A stretch of DNA of 64,000 bases from Cycas panzhihuaensis (taxonomy: Eukaryota > Cycadophyta). Positions within the stretch are counted from its first letter, which is position 1, and each line of letters starts with the position of its first letter. The DNA lies in the NCBI GenBank assembly GCA_023213395.1, contig CM041465.1:247139741-247203740 (forward strand), written 5' to 3'. The position numbers were made by a program, and so were the translations under genes. This document shows, piece by piece, positions 1 through 13,054 of this stretch. The notes beneath the pieces are model-generated. The model saw only the letters and a program-made list of their open reading frames with translations, ran no database searches and was not told the origin of the DNA.

Positions 1-1624
<1,624 letters not shown>

Positions 1625-2073
1625 GTGCTAGAGATGCTCCTGTCAAGAGCGGCTATAGATTAGCATATTATCGAAAAACACTAGCATGAACTTTCAAATA
1701 TATGGCTTAAGGATCTAGTTCATCATATTTTGAAATGTTACAGGAGCATTTGTTAGCCCAAAAAGCATAATCTAAAACTTGAATAACCCTTTATGCATGC
1801 GAAAAGTCATCTTATATGTGTCTTCTACTTTGATAAAAATCTGATAGTACCTGAAGTGCAGATCAACTTTTTAGAAGAACTTTGCTCCACAAAATTTGTC
1901 CAAAAGATCATGAATATAGGGAGTCAAATATCTATTATTGATCATTAATTTATTGAAAGCTTGATAATCTCTACACATCAAATATGATCTATCTTTCTTT
2001 CACACAATTATAACTAGAGATATAAAAGGACTACTACTTAGCATGATGATTGCCTATTAGAGAAGATCTTGTA
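1625..2073 (-). pseudogene. Gypsy-A reverse transcriptase, distal part
   Basis: Read on the minus strand, this stretch gives a Ty3/gypsy reverse transcriptase with several stops and frameshifts. Visible pieces in order are a KKDRSYLMCRDYQAFNK-like block, a DLLDKF block, KVDLHFRYYQI, MLFGLTNAPVTFQ and [10 protein letters not shown], the decayed form of the catalytic FxDD(I/M)LIYS motif. The N-terminal part of the same domain lies at 10405-10620. The two halves are separated by TRIM-A and Copia-1. The 3' end (RNase H, integrase, 3' LTR) is lost into the microsatellite or lies outside the window. Confidence 0.85.
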
Positions 2074-2096
2074 TTGTAATAAACTGTCACACCAAT
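2074..2096 (-). repeat. TRIM-A left terminus
   Basis: These 23 bases are the outer end of TRIM-A, cut off by Copia-1. They match, with mostly C/T and A/G changes, the inverse of the right terminus near 10385-10404, and they continue in register into 9685 onward on the far side of Copia-1. Confidence 0.65.
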
Positions 2097-2403
2097 TAAA
2101 GAGGTTAATGTATCAAGGTTATTTATGTAGATTAATTAAGTGGCCTTAGAATATATTGTTAGCATTAATCTCTTAGTGAAATGTACTTTATGTGCATTTA
2201 AATTTAATTTTGGGTTCATGTCATTAGGTAGAAAAATCATAATTCTAATGCTCACCCTCAATAATAAAAGGTGAAATCTCAAGGAGAGAGTCATTATTTA
2301 TTCTCAGTTCTAAGCTTTGCTCTTATATCTTATTTCATCTCTTTTTTATTCTCCATTGTCATTGTGTACGAGTGACTTATTTCCTAAATATATCCTTCCT
2401 TCA
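2097..2403 (+). repeat. Copia-1 5' LTR
   Basis: About 307 bp, aligning along its length with 9374-9684. Shared blocks include GTAGATTAATTAAGTG and CTAAGCTTTGCTC. The expected TG start has become TA; the end reads CTTCA. Differences between the two LTRs are many and mostly transitions, so the insertion is old. Confidence 0.88.
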
Positions 2404-2405
2404 TA

Positions 2406-2420
2406 TGGTCTCAAAGCTAG
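2406..2420 (+). other. Copia-1 primer binding site (tRNA-Met)
   Basis: TGGTCTCAAAGCTAG lies 2 bases after the 5' LTR. It is a decayed match to the usual plant primer site TGGTATCAGAGC, complementary to the initiator tRNA-Met 3' end. Confidence 0.8.
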
Positions 2421-4330
2421 AAGAGGACCTATTCACTCCATTCCACTTGTATGGAGTCATTTTGTCTCTCTTTCACTTTCAATGTGAAGTATTAAGAGTG
2501 CACTCATTATTTTTAAAATTTTGAGAGTTTTTCAATCATACAAAGCTTATCTTTCATTTATAACATATTACAATATTCTTTATTTGTTTGCAAATACATT
2601 GAAGATCAAAGTTGTTAGCTAGAAGAAGGTTTCTTATCTTTAACCTCCTAGAAAAAAATAACTTTTTATTAATCTTTGTAGCTACTTTTAAATTTTATTA
2701 AGGGAGTTTCTATTCATTTTTCATCATAAATCAATTATCAATTATAAAATATATGTTATAAGTTTTACGACAAATTTTTAGCTGCTTACAGGTGGTAGAA
2801 ATAAGCCTAAACTGTTTAGAAAAAGATTATTTAGCTCTACAAAAGATGAAAATCAAAAGTTATCCATTTTGGCTAAAAATTTGCAAGGAGGGATGCTTAA
2901 GCAGGACAAACATTTTTGTCTTCTACACCATCTCCAAATTCTGTCTCGATTGGCTTCAAAAAGTAAAAGTTTAGTCTGTCTTAATTCAACTAGTTTTTTA
3001 TGAAACTTTTTCAAAATTTTTAATTCATGTCAAAATTTTCTTAAGGGCTTTAGTAGATCTAGCCTCAAGGAATCCAACAAATCAAGTTCTATTAGATTTA
3101 ATATACTAAAGAGAGAGATTTCTTCAAAATTTAAATTTCTGCTAAGGAAAGTCTCACAGGAGTTTTAAAGAATTTTAGGTTATTGCTGTTTATTTTTGAA
3201 AATTTTGTTAGAAGACATTTTAACTCACCATAGCAAGATCTATCATCTAGAAGAGTGAAGTTTTGAATTGAAATGTTTTGACCGCTTCGTATGGTTACAT
3301 GCCCATATAGAAGTTTCTAATAGAAGATTCAAATTCCTCTCACTTCTCCTAGTACTTTCTCTTTTGGTCAAAATTTAAGTTTAGAAATAAATTTTTAAGT
3401 TTTTTATTTTTTCTCATTTCTTAATTAAAAAATAAGGGGTTTTCTAAACAGCAAAAGCAAAAAAACTAAAAAACTCATTGTAATAGGAAAACACTTGGAT
3501 CATAGCAAAATCTAGTGTTTATACTTAGCATCTTTATATATTTATTTATGTGCATGCATATTGATAGATAAAATCATAAAAGCAAGCACCAACACATTAG
3601 TAATTCATTCCAACAACATAAATGCAAATATATTTTTATATTTCTTAAAATGAACCCATTATGTTCAATTTATACCGCTAGTTCTTGACTTATGTACACA
3701 CTCGCCTTGGTTGAAATAGACTATGGTTGGCTAAAGTTTGGGCCTTAAGGGAGGTATGAGTTTTATACTGAGTCTAGTCTTAACTGAAATACTAGTACAG
3801 TGATAGGTTAGCCATACCTATGGGCTCCCTTTAGGGATTATCTTGATAATTAGCTAGGACAATTAAAACCTTAATATAAGATTAAAATTAACCCAGCCCA
3901 ATATATGTTATAGTTGTGGGATACACATGTACTATTTGACTCTTCGAATGAGGTATATAGTTGCTCATTAGCAAATTGATTTAGGACTAAGAGTACTTGG
4001 GCTCCACTATGACTTAGATTTCATCACCAAGTGTAGGTGTAGGTATCATATGTGAAGGCCCTAATTGTATATTAGAAGCCTTAGGCATCGAAACCTCACA
4101 TGCATTTGGACATACATTAGAGGTTAGTGGCACGACACATCACCACTCTTTGTCATCTCTATATTAGGCCTCATTCTTGTATCATTACTTATACTTATTC
4201 TTCATAGTTATTGAGAAATACTTAATCATTGCTTGCCTTCTTATCATAACAATAATTTTTATTTCCTTGTTGTGTGAACTGTACTAACCACATGTGTTAG
4301 TGGTACATACTTCTATCATCGCTTCTACTT
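2421..4330 (+). other. Copia-1 leader, nothing recognised
   Basis: AT-rich sequence between the primer site and the first gag-like codons. The only open frame of note (60 codons at 2792-2974) resembles nothing I know. At 1.9 kb the leader is long for a copia element and may hold an unrecognised insertion. Confidence 0.5.
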
Positions 4331-4339
4331 TTTCATAAT

Positions 4340-5500
4340 CACCATGTCATCTTAACTCAAACAAAATGTCAACTACATATTAAAGGACAAAGAAAATTAG
4401 GATTTGTGGTACACTAGAGTTTAAAATGATACAAAGTATGAAGGCCTTTGAAGAGCCCACTTGTAGCCTATACCCATCATACCTGCAACAACTACAATAC
4501 CTACTTCCAGTGGAATTGCTCCAATAGCTCCTACAAATACTACAGCCAAACTACAATAGGAGATAGATGATGAAAAGATTTAGAGAGGAATTCTATTAGT
4601 TACTGATCACTCTTTGCATAATTTGATTAATGAAGAGTAACATGATACAACTTGGAAAGTCCTTGAAGTTCTCAAGAACTTTGATACCAGGTCAGACTTA
4701 GAATTTGTTCCTCTTATTCTAAAAATGAATAAATTAAAAATGCATAAGGGATGAACTTATGAGATAATAAATCTCCTTCGACCAATAAAACATATAATTA
4801 ATAAAGATCTTAAGACTTAGTGCATCACTTGGGTATTCTTGATCCAATCATGTCTACATGTCCATAATTATAAAAACTTGCTTGGAAGTCTTCAATCTAG
4901 TGAAACATTGAAGACACTCAACTTCAAAGCACTTGTCGAGAAGTTCATAGAATTTGACAAGGCCTTTGATACCAACTTTGTAGCCTCTGACTCTCTTCCA
5001 GATGCATCCTTTGAGATGGAAGAAAAAGCTTGCTATATAAAGAATCAAGGTCCCTCTCGTAGCAGAGGAAACAACTAAGCAAGAGGAAGAGGAAGAAACA
5101 TGAGAAATCATCTACAAGGTCAACTAAACCCTTAGTCACAGTCTCGATAGTCTTAAGGCCAAGGGCCACCTTAACAAAAAGCAGGATAGTCAAGCCAAAC
5201 CGATACCCCTTTAGAGACTAGCAATCAAACTATTATATATGATCGGTATAACTATAAAAGACACTTTACAAAAGACTACAGAACTGCCACTTATAAGTTG
5301 GCCATGTTCTAACTAAAACATGGAGCTCATAATGTTGAAGAAACTTATGAAGAATCATTTAATGGTATAAGTTTTATACAAGCACACTTTCAAAGAATTG
5401 AGAGATCTTCAACGTCAACCACCATTGACCAACCACATAGATACTTTGAAGCTCGATGTGGATATATCACTTGAGAATTCCCTTCACCAATGTTAAACCC
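4340..5500 (+). pseudogene. Copia-1 gag remnant
   Basis: Broken reading frames upstream of the protease, the longest being 4839-5078 (79 codons), with an Arg/Ser-rich end as often seen before a gag zinc knuckle. Family assignment rests mainly on position between leader and protease. A clean CCHC knuckle is not visible. Confidence 0.5.
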
Positions 5501-5529
5501 TATTGGAATTACAAATAGTATTATTTTAA

Positions 5530-6125
5530 TCAATGGACAATGGATCATGGACATAGGAGTAACTCAACATATGACATGCAATCATAATCTATATTAAATA
5601 TTTGACTCAAATGTTCAAGGAGTCATTCACATGGTTAATAAATCACAATAACCTATTGAAGGAATTATTAATATTGACTTGAAACTCCCAAGCTTAAGAG
5701 ATTTTACATTACTTGATGTCCTATATATACCCAATCTCAAATAAAACTTACTCTCCTTATCCACACTTGTCTCTTATGGATTTAATTTAAGTGTAACCGC
5801 AAATAACCAGACTTTTCAGGTCACTCACCCTCCAACTAATTGAGTGGTCTTAACTGAATATCTCACTGGCAAACTCTTTTGACTGAATAACTCTCTATCT
5901 TCTAAAACCCATTGTGCCCAAAGCCCTTGTGCTAATGAAGAATTTATATTTAACACCATCTTGACCCACCCAACATTGTCACTAGAAGCTCTTTAGCATG
6001 CTCACATGGGCTATATTCACATCGATAGACTTAAAGATCTTTGTAACACTCTTCCAAGTCTTCTAAAGTTCTCCTCTAAGCCATTTAAATGCGAAGCTTA
6101 TATTATTGCTAAATCTCATCGATAA
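5530..6125 (+). pseudogene. Copia-1 protease and GAG-pre-integrase remnant
   Basis: WIMDIGVTQHMT near 5545-5580 is the copia aspartic protease site with the usual DSG changed to DIG. Downstream is a block ending in PNL(K) and LLS, typical of copia. Near 5980-6125, EALWHAHMGYIHIDRLKDL followed by a Cys-containing stretch matches the GAG-pre-integrase zinc-binding region. Several stops interrupt it. Confidence 0.75.
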
Positions 6126-6920
6126 CCCTTTCCCAAAAGTTAGTAGAAATCGAGCCATCTATTGTAATTCATATACTCTGATCTATGTAGAGCAATGTTT
6201 ATTCCTTCACTGAAGGGCAAGTTATTATATCTCTTTCATTAATGATTTTACTAGGAAAGTATGGGTAGATTTTCTACACAAGAAAATTGAAGCCTTTCCT
6301 ATATTCAAAGAATTCAAAGCCCATACTAAAAAATAGTCTAGTTATTAACTCAAATGTCTTCGAACTGATAATAGTCGTGAATATACCTCACATGAGTTTG
6401 AAATCTACCTTCGAGATAATGACATCAAACATCAAACTATAGTAGTGGGTACTCCACAACGAAATAGAGTTACCGAGCACATGAATAGGATAATGATAGA
6501 CATGGCTTAAGCTATGTTGGTATACAAAAATATGCATGCCTACTTATGGGACGAAGCCATATGGATAGTTGTCTATTATATCAATGCTATTAGCCCATCA
6601 AAGGAAGGATAATCACCTAATAAAAGTGGTCAGGACAAGCCTCCATTGTTCACTACTTCAAAATTTTTAACTTTATATACCATGCCCACATTCTAGATGC
6701 AGATCAAAATAAACTCCAACTAAGAGTACTTAAAGGTATCTTTATTAGATACCCTATGGACAAGAAAGAGTATAAGGTCTTTATACCTTCACAACAAAAA
6801 ATCATTGTTACTAGAGATGTCATTTTCGCGAAGATAAAGGATGAGTTACTTAGACTGGACTCCAAAATACCCTCATACTGCTACAACGATATGATCAAGT
6901 ATAATGTTCAGATCCTAAAA
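6126..6920 (+). pseudogene. Copia-1 integrase remnant
   Basis: Frames here recall the copia integrase core, with a VWVDFLHKK-like block, a LRTDNSREYTS-like block carrying the second catalytic Asp region, and a PQRNRVTEHMNR-like block near the catalytic Glu. A GYPMDKKEYKVF-like tail, the usual C-terminal copia integrase block, lies near 6750-6785. Stops and frameshifts throughout show that it is inactive. Confidence 0.75.
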
Positions 6921-7199
6921 TTTTAAGGGGAGGGGGAATGACATATATAAATTACTCCAAATATTAGAAGATGACAATAGAGCCTTGAAGGATATAAGTT
7001 ATGACTTTGAACTGATGAGTGCATATCCAGTACCATCCTTTAAAGATAGTAGAGTTGACAAAGGCAAAGCTATTATAAAAGAATCATTCTCTTCACCTTT
7101 AATTGACAAAGGTAAAACAGTGGTAGACGGACCATCTTCCTTAGGCACATCAACATCCTCCTCACAAAATGATCATTTGAATGAATAAGATAAGAACCA

Positions 7200-8105
7200 A
7201 GAAGTTGAGGAAATGAGGATCCCATTCTCAACTTGAGGATCTTATGAAGCTCGCCAGCTCAATAAGGATATACGATTAGATGAGGTGGATCAAATTGGCA
7301 CTCAAAGTACTCATAGAGCAAGGATGCATGAATCATTATATATTGAGCTTGAATTGGCAGAACTGCATATTACTCTTGATGAAGAGTCCCTCTTATACCA
7401 AGAAGATGTAAAACATATAGTTTAGAGAAATGTAATGAACGAAGAATACCAATCTCCCATAAAAAATGATACATAGGAGCTCGTTGATCTACCACTTAGC
7501 AGAAAGGTAGTTCAATATAAATAGGTGTTCAAAAATAAATATAGATTAGACGACATCCTTGAAAAATACAAGATGAGGTTGGTAGCTAAAGGATTCACAC
7601 AAAGGAAAGGCACCGACTACACTGAAGTCTTTACACCTATAATTAAGAGGCCTACAATTAGAACTCTTTTGGCCTTGGCTACTCAACAGGGTTGGAAAAT
7701 CCACCAGCTCAATATTAAGATCGTGTTTCCCAATGGGGATCTTGAAGAAGAAATTTATATGACTTAGCCAATAGGGTACAAGATCGAAGGTTAAGAGCAT
7801 AAAGTTTGCAGGCTCAAAGAGTCCTTGTACAATCTTAAATAAGCCCATCGTGCTTGGTTTTCCAAGTTGTCTAAAAGAATGAGGCAACTTAGATACAAGG
7901 TTTGTGACTACCAAGATATTGATGCAACACTGTTTATCAAGCACCAAAAGGACAAAGTCACTTATCTCATAATCTTTATGGATGACATACTAGTAACAGG
8001 TAACAGTGAACAGGTAATAAGCAAGCTAAAAAATGACCTTAGTAAAATGTTCAATTTGCATGACCTTGATTTGATGAAATATTACTTGAGAATTGAAGTA
8101 ACATA
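7200..8105 (+). pseudogene. Copia-1 reverse transcriptase
   Basis: The copia RT starts near 7470. At 7525-7767 an open stretch carries KYKMRLVAKGFTQRKGTDYTEVF and the PTIRTLLALA block. At 7867-8106 another carries LIIFMDDILVTG, in which the catalytic pair is MDD where the family usually has VDD. Frameshifts and stops near 7765 and 7840 separate the pieces. The N-terminal linker (7200-7470) is recognisable only weakly. Confidence 0.85.
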
Positions 8106-8149
8106 AAAGAATAATTTTTTTTTCTCTCCCAAGAAAAATATATCAACAA

Positions 8150-8891
8150 TCTTCTAATCAAGTTTTAGTTAGAAGATACTCGATCAGTGGCTTTACCTAT
8201 GGATCCTAATACCAAACTCTCAGCTGATGGTGATACTAGGGAGGCACACACAACATTCTATAGGAAACTTATAAGTAGTCTCATCTACACTACTAATACA
8301 AGTCTAGATATTACACACTCTATTGACATTCTTATACGATTCATGATAAATCCTAAGCAGAATCACTGGTAGACTGTAGTTCAAGTGCTAAAATACCTAA
8401 AGACAAGCAACAAATTTAATTTGTTGTATGAACCTAATAATGAATCTAATCTTTCTGTATACACAGACTCAAACTTTATAGGAGATAAAGATACAAGAAG
8501 ATCTATGTCTGGGTATGTAATGCTTCTTAGAATAACACCAATATCATGGAGATCTAGACAATAGAAGATAGTTGTTGATTCAGTTGTTGAAGTTGAATAC
8601 ATTACTATTTCTTAGACTAGTAAGGAGGTGATATGGCTTAGAAAATTATTGGAAACATTGAATATCATCCAAACAAGTCCTACCAGCCTTTATGTGGATA
8701 ATCAATTAGTAATCCACATGGCAAAAAATCATATATTTCGCGATCATGCTAAACATATAAATATGAAAGTCCACATGACTAGAGAACTAGTTTATGATGA
8801 CATAATTCAACCAGAATATTATCCCACAACAGATCAAGTGGCCAACATCTTCACCAAACCACTACAAAGGGTAAAGTTTGAATACTTTTGA
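8150..8891 (+). pseudogene. Copia-1 RNase H and C-terminus
   Basis: The C-terminal end of the copia polyprotein. An LPMDPNTKLS block is followed by FYRKLISSLIY and, near 8455-8520, by YTDSNFIGDKDTRRSMSGY, the RNase H region. The last open frame (8628-8891) has SLYVDNQLVIHMAKN, the His-rich block near 8755 and the closing QVANIFTKPL motif. Stops near 8370, 8560 and 8615 break it. Confidence 0.88.
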
Positions 8892-9373
8892 AGGTAGCTC
8901 ATCCTTAGGGCCTCCATCTTCGACTGATCAAAGAAGATAGCAACATGATCATCATACTCTATTCTATTTATGAAAACCCCTTATGGGCATGTAAAAATAA
9001 GAGTAAGTCTTTGATCTATCCTATTTGTGAAAATCCCATGTAGACATGGAAGGATAAAGGTTGTACTAGTTTTAGAAAATTAGAACTTGTGAAAACCTGA
9101 AAGGGCATAGGGGATGACCAAATAGTATATGGAGACTCAGCAAATCAAACTACACATTTAAGATGGTTGACTATCAGGCTACATTAAGAGTCACATTAGC
9201 TATTTTGATTTATAAAAGGGGTTATAGATCTTAGAAAGCCCATGGGTTTTTATTCCTTATAAGGGTTTTCCCATAAAAGTGTTATTTAAAATTTTAATAT
9301 AATAATAAGGCTCAAATGAAGACCTCATAGAAGAGATTTTCTTAAAATGACATTCTACCATAAAGGGGGGGAT
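8892..9373 (+). other. Copia-1 3' untranslated region and polypurine tract
   Basis: Non-coding. It contains three loose copies of a GTGAAAA(C/T)CC...GGCAT phrase (about 8970, 9035, 9090). It ends in the polypurine tract AAAGGGGGGGA at 9362-9372, immediately before the 3' LTR, where plus-strand DNA synthesis is primed. Confidence 0.75.
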
Positions 9374-9684
9374 TGAAAGATGTTAATGTTTCAAGGTCAT
9401 TTGTGTAGATTAATTAAGTGACCTTAGGATATATTATTAGTATCAATCTCTTAGTAAAATACGCTTTATGTGCATTTAGATATAATTTTGGGTTCATGTT
9501 ATTTGGTAGGAAAATCTTAACCCTAATGCTCACCCTCAATAATAAAAGGCAAAATCTCAAGGAGGGACTCATTATTCATTCTCACCTCTAAGCTTTGCTC
9601 TCATATCTTGTTTCATCTCCTTTTCATTCTCCATTGCCATTATGTGCATGTAAGTGATTTATTCCCTAGATTTATCCTTTCTTT
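9374..9684 (+). repeat. Copia-1 3' LTR
   Basis: Starts TGAAAGATG after the polypurine tract and aligns with 2097-2403. The end is blurred (CTTTAA where the left LTR has CTTCA). Confidence 0.85.
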
Positions 9685-10404
9685 AATCAAAACTTTAAGG
9701 TGTTAATGAAGAGGGTCCTTCACTAAGTAGACTATTACCTTCCCCTACGTTGAATAGGCTAGCCCCACTTTTATTGGCATTCATACGCCCTACAGGTCCT
9801 AACTATGATAGCATTTTATACATCGATGACATTTGGTGCATCACCCCAATGCCCCCATAAGCATCATTACCCCCACAAGATTTAAACTCGAGTCTTAACT
9901 CTAATACCACTTCTAACAAATTGTTATACCAAAACCTCGAGGTGTTAGTAAATAGCGCCCCTTACTAAGTAGTGTGGTAGTGTGCCAAATATTATCAATA
10001 TATAAAATATTGTCGTAATTGAGGCCTATGGGGTACATGAACACCAATGAAAGTGGGGCTAGCTCATTTAACCTAGGAGAAAGTAATGGTCTACTTGGTA
10101 GGGGACTCTCTCCACTAACACCTTGAGGTTTTGGTATGACAGTTTGTTATAAGTGGTATCAGAGCCAAGACTTGGGTTCGAATCCCATGAGAGCAATACT
10201 ATTTATGGGGGTGGCAGGGTGATGCATAAAACATCATCGATGCATAAAATACCATTGTAATTGGGGTTTGTGGGGCACATGAACACCAATGAAAGCAAGG
10301 CTAAGCGAGATTAGCCTATTCGACCTTGGAAGGAAGTAATAGACTACTTAGTAGAGGGGCCTCTTTACTAGCATCTCAGGGTTTTGTTATAATGGTTCAT
10401 TACA
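9685..10404. repeat. TRIM-A, head-to-head pair of TRIM-like units
   Basis: Two related units lie in inverse orientation. The right, plus-strand unit has an LTR-like repeat ending about 10159, a primer site TGGTATCAGAGCC at 10163-10175, a short spacer, and a second LTR-like repeat at about 10210-10404. Shared blocks are ACATGAACACCAATGAAAG and ACTTGGTAG/ACTTAGTAG. The left unit is its inverse, with the antisense primer site near 9905-9920, and its outer LTR end is the fragment at 2074-2096. The internal spacers are only about 50-60 bp and no coding is present, as expected for terminal-repeat retrotransposons in miniature. Confidence 0.7.
10163..10175 (+). other. TRIM-A primer binding site (tRNA-Met)
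   Basis: TGGTATCAGAGCC is a perfect plant tRNA-Met primer site following an LTR-like end. The inverse copy, TGGTATTAGAGTT read on the minus strand near 9905-9920, marks the left unit. Confidence 0.8.
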
Positions 10405-10620
10405 TGTGTGATATACTTAATCTCTTGTTTGTGATGGAATAAGTGCCTATATGGTCTGATATTGACCAAGGTAGATTAAGGAACTAAATCAATCACATGC
10501 TCATATCCATGGCTAAAAGGAAGTTCAAGTGGTAGTTCCTCAAAAACCTTATTATACTGGTCAATTAGTTCTTGTATCTCCATAGGAACTTCTTTTACTG
10601 ATATCTTATAACAGGAAATC
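10405..10620 (-). pseudogene. Gypsy-A protease-RT linker and RT start
   Basis: The minus strand reads VPMEIQELIDQYNKVFEELP then a VIDLVP block and IRPYRHLFHHKQEI. This is the conserved region just before and at the start of the Ty3/gypsy reverse transcriptase. It continues the element read from the gag end and resumes at 2073 beyond the nested insertions. Confidence 0.85.
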
Positions 10621-10939
10621 AAGAAAAATGTAAGATTTTTTCAAAGTATCTTTTCCATATGTTAAGATGATACTAATTATGTTATAGGGGTGTCTCAAGC
10701 CTGTAGCTTATACTTATGTCCCTTTTGATGAAAACACATAAATTGCGACTAATAATTAGTAACAATGTTTCCCAAGGTTTGTAGCCATTATACTCTTAGA
10801 ACCATGTTAACACCATCGATAAGCATGGTAAACATATAAGTTATGGTCAAGTACTCTATAATATATAAGCTTACTTACTGGGAATAACCACCACTATCAT
10901 TTGCTATTGCCACTTAGAATATATTGAGTGGTTTTACTA

Positions 10940-11040
10940 TGAGACCTAACTTTTCTGTAGTAGGGTGATTTATGAAATTGTGTGTACTGCCACTATCCAC
11001 CAAAATGAAAACCTATGTGTTTTTTATTAACCCTATAAAA
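10940..11040 (-). pseudogene. Gypsy-A aspartic protease
   Basis: The minus strand gives VFILVDSGSTHNFINHPTTE, a well kept retropepsin active-site block (D-S-G with the following S/T-H-NFI typical of plant gypsy proteases). It lies between the zinc knuckle and the RT start, in the expected order. No intact frame spans the whole domain. Confidence 0.85.
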
Positions 11041-11048
11041 CTCAATGT

Positions 11049-12275
11049 CTAGGGTGTGTGCATATCTGCAGTGATGGTTTGAAGTGATATATGAACATTG
11101 TTCTGGTTTGTATTTAATAGCTCCTCTATATAGGCCTTGTCTTCTTGTATCAATACTTCCTCTTCTATAATTTCTTTTGTAGTCTTGTTAAGGAGCAGCT
11201 CTTCTTCATTATTCATCATAAACATCTTCTTAGGAGGGTATCTATATTTCCAGTTATACTTTCCTCTACAACAAAAACACTTTTTATTCTTGATGTGCTT
11301 CACTCTTGATGTTTATTCATCATTTTTCTCCCATGTAGGAGCACCAATTTTAATTCTAGATTGCATCCAATTTGGTATAAACTACTAGCTAGGAGGTCTT
11401 TGAATCTAGGTTCAATGAAAGAAACTTTATCTTCCTTTTCTGAATTCTGCTTCAATGTTCTTGGCATGGTGAATGGCATCAGTAAGGAAGTTAACCTTTA
11501 GGGTCTGTATTCGATATCTAATATTTTCTCTAAGATGGTTGTATATACTTCTACAAGTTATGGTTCACTGATATGGGCATGCACCATATTGTGCATGGCT
11601 TAAAACTACTCAATAGAAGATTGCACCGTACCAACCTACTATAACCTAGTAAGTTGGGCGAAATAATTTATTTTTGTTATATCTTCATATTACTGGAATA
11701 GAGACTTCTTAAAAAAATCTAGTTGTAGGGGATTATTCCCTCATAATTCCTTTGTCACTGGTGAAAAATTTGTAAGGGTTTTCTATACAAGTGTAGAGCT
11801 ACCACCACCAATTTCTCCTTATTGGTTAAAGAGGTGGTTTTTAAGTAGACCTATATTTGTATTACCCAACTATGAATATCTTATGATCTATCCAGGTTAA
11901 ATTTTTCTAATTAAAATTTAGTTCCCTTAAGATCGAGCTCAACCTAATACTCTGAATTACCCTATTTTTCTTGGCCCTGCTTTTCTTCTTTAACTCTACT
12001 TTGAGGTCCTTTTTTTTTTAAGCCAATAGAATATCACAAATTTATTATAGATCTAATTTTAACTCCTTATACTAATTTTTCATTAGCATGATATTATTGT
12101 CTAATTGGTCCACCTGTTTTGCCACGTTGTCAATTCCCTAAGAAGCTTGGAGCACCATGTTTCCTATCGTGGTTTTTCCTAGCCTTAGCTCCATTCTATT
12201 GGAAAAAAAATTTCTCAGATCTTTTCTTGCGGAAACATGCCAAATACCCACTTCAAATAAAACTTTGATACCACT
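11049..12275 (-). pseudogene. Gypsy-A gag with zinc-knuckle remnant
   Basis: From 12275 down, frames interrupted by many stops give gag-like blocks: a coiled-coil-like QVDQLDNNIMLMKN region, and FAQLTRL near 11640, which resembles the retrotransposon gag domain. The last open frame (11049-11303, 84 codons) holds KCFCCRGKYNWKYRYP, a CCHC knuckle missing its His and last Cys. The element starts next to its LTR at 12276 with an antisense primer site at 12263-12273. Confidence 0.75.
12263..12273 (-). other. Gypsy-A primer binding site
   Basis: The inverse complement reads GTGGTATCAAAG, a near match to the plant tRNA-Met primer site, 2 bases from the LTR at 12276. Confidence 0.7.
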
Positions 12276-13054
12276 TGTTGTGACACTAAGGTATCTCTTG
12301 AACAATAAAAGATAAATAAATAAGATATACACAATAATACCTCTTTTACTACTATTATAAATATAATTTTACAAGAAAATACTAACCAAAATATAAGGAA
12401 TATGTGATATTTCTTCTTATGGATACAATATAAACATATAAAATTATACTGATCGAGAGTACAAGATATATGTGATAATATCTAAATAAATATTAAGTAC
12501 AACGTACATTGATGTCCCCTTCTTATAATTGTCCTTTTCAAGGTGAGGTTCCCTCCTAAATATTACAGCCCTAAGGCCAAAAGTGGTAACTAAGCTATCC
12601 ATTGTGATGCCCTAGAATAAGGTCCCAAGGGCCCTTAAATAGGCAATCAAATGGTCCCTATGTAAGTAAGCCAGAATGAAGTCATAAACTAGAGTTTGTT
12701 CTATGTTATAAGTCGGCCATAACCGCTCTAAGAAGTTGGCCAAAATAAGAATAATAATAACATTTTATGAGCCCTATATTAAGGTCAATTTCACCATGGT
12801 GAAGGAGGTTGACCAAACTAATGGAGTTGCTATAGTTATTATAATCCCAATTAAGCATAAACTAAATATTATTTATTTATCAAAGTGTAGGAGTCAAGAG
12901 TCATACCTGTCAATAAAAGGATATAATAAAATATATAAATTTTATCATGTCCTTTTGTTGATGGGTATGACTCTTGACTCATACCCCTAAATAAATAATA
13001 TTTAGTTAATATTTAATTAGGAACATATTACATACATGACATTCATGTCCAACA
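12276..13054 (-). repeat. Gypsy-A 5' LTR
   Basis: A 779-bp non-coding block lies on the far side of the Gypsy-A primer site. Its ends are inverse repeats (TGTTG...CAACA on the plus strand), the TG...CA signature of LTRs. The second LTR is not in the window, so the assignment rests on ends, primer site and position. A 175-nt hairpin sits inside it at 12847-13021. Confidence 0.75.
12847..13021. repeat. Long hairpin in Gypsy-A LTR
   Basis: Inverse arms of about 75 nt. GAGTCAAGAGTCATACC (12891-12907) pairs with GGTATGACTCTTGACTC (12964-12980). CTAAATATTATTTATTTA (12862-12879) pairs with 12988-13005. The outer parts pair with a few mismatches, around a short AT-rich loop. It could be a nested MITE or an RNA-structure element of the LTR. 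Confidence 0.85.

Larger units (their letters stand above)
2097..9684 (+). mobile_element. Copia-1, decayed Ty1/copia LTR retrotransposon
   Basis: A copia element bounded by two LTRs (2097-2403 and about 9374-9684). It has a primer binding site after the left LTR and a G-rich purine tract before the right one. The order protease, GAG-pre-integrase, integrase, reverse transcriptase, RNase H is the Ty1/copia order. All domains carry stops. Flanks CCAAT (left) and TCAAA (right) are a plausible decayed 5-bp target duplication, because the interrupted TRIM-A would read CCAAA there. The long leader (2421 to about 4330) has no recognisable content. Confidence 0.9.

Noticed and set aside
9990-10404. 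Retrozyme (hammerhead ribozyme-bearing miniature element)
   Set aside because: By eye I see no adjoining CTGATGA and GAAA core in TRIM-A or TRIM-B; they fit plain TRIMs better.
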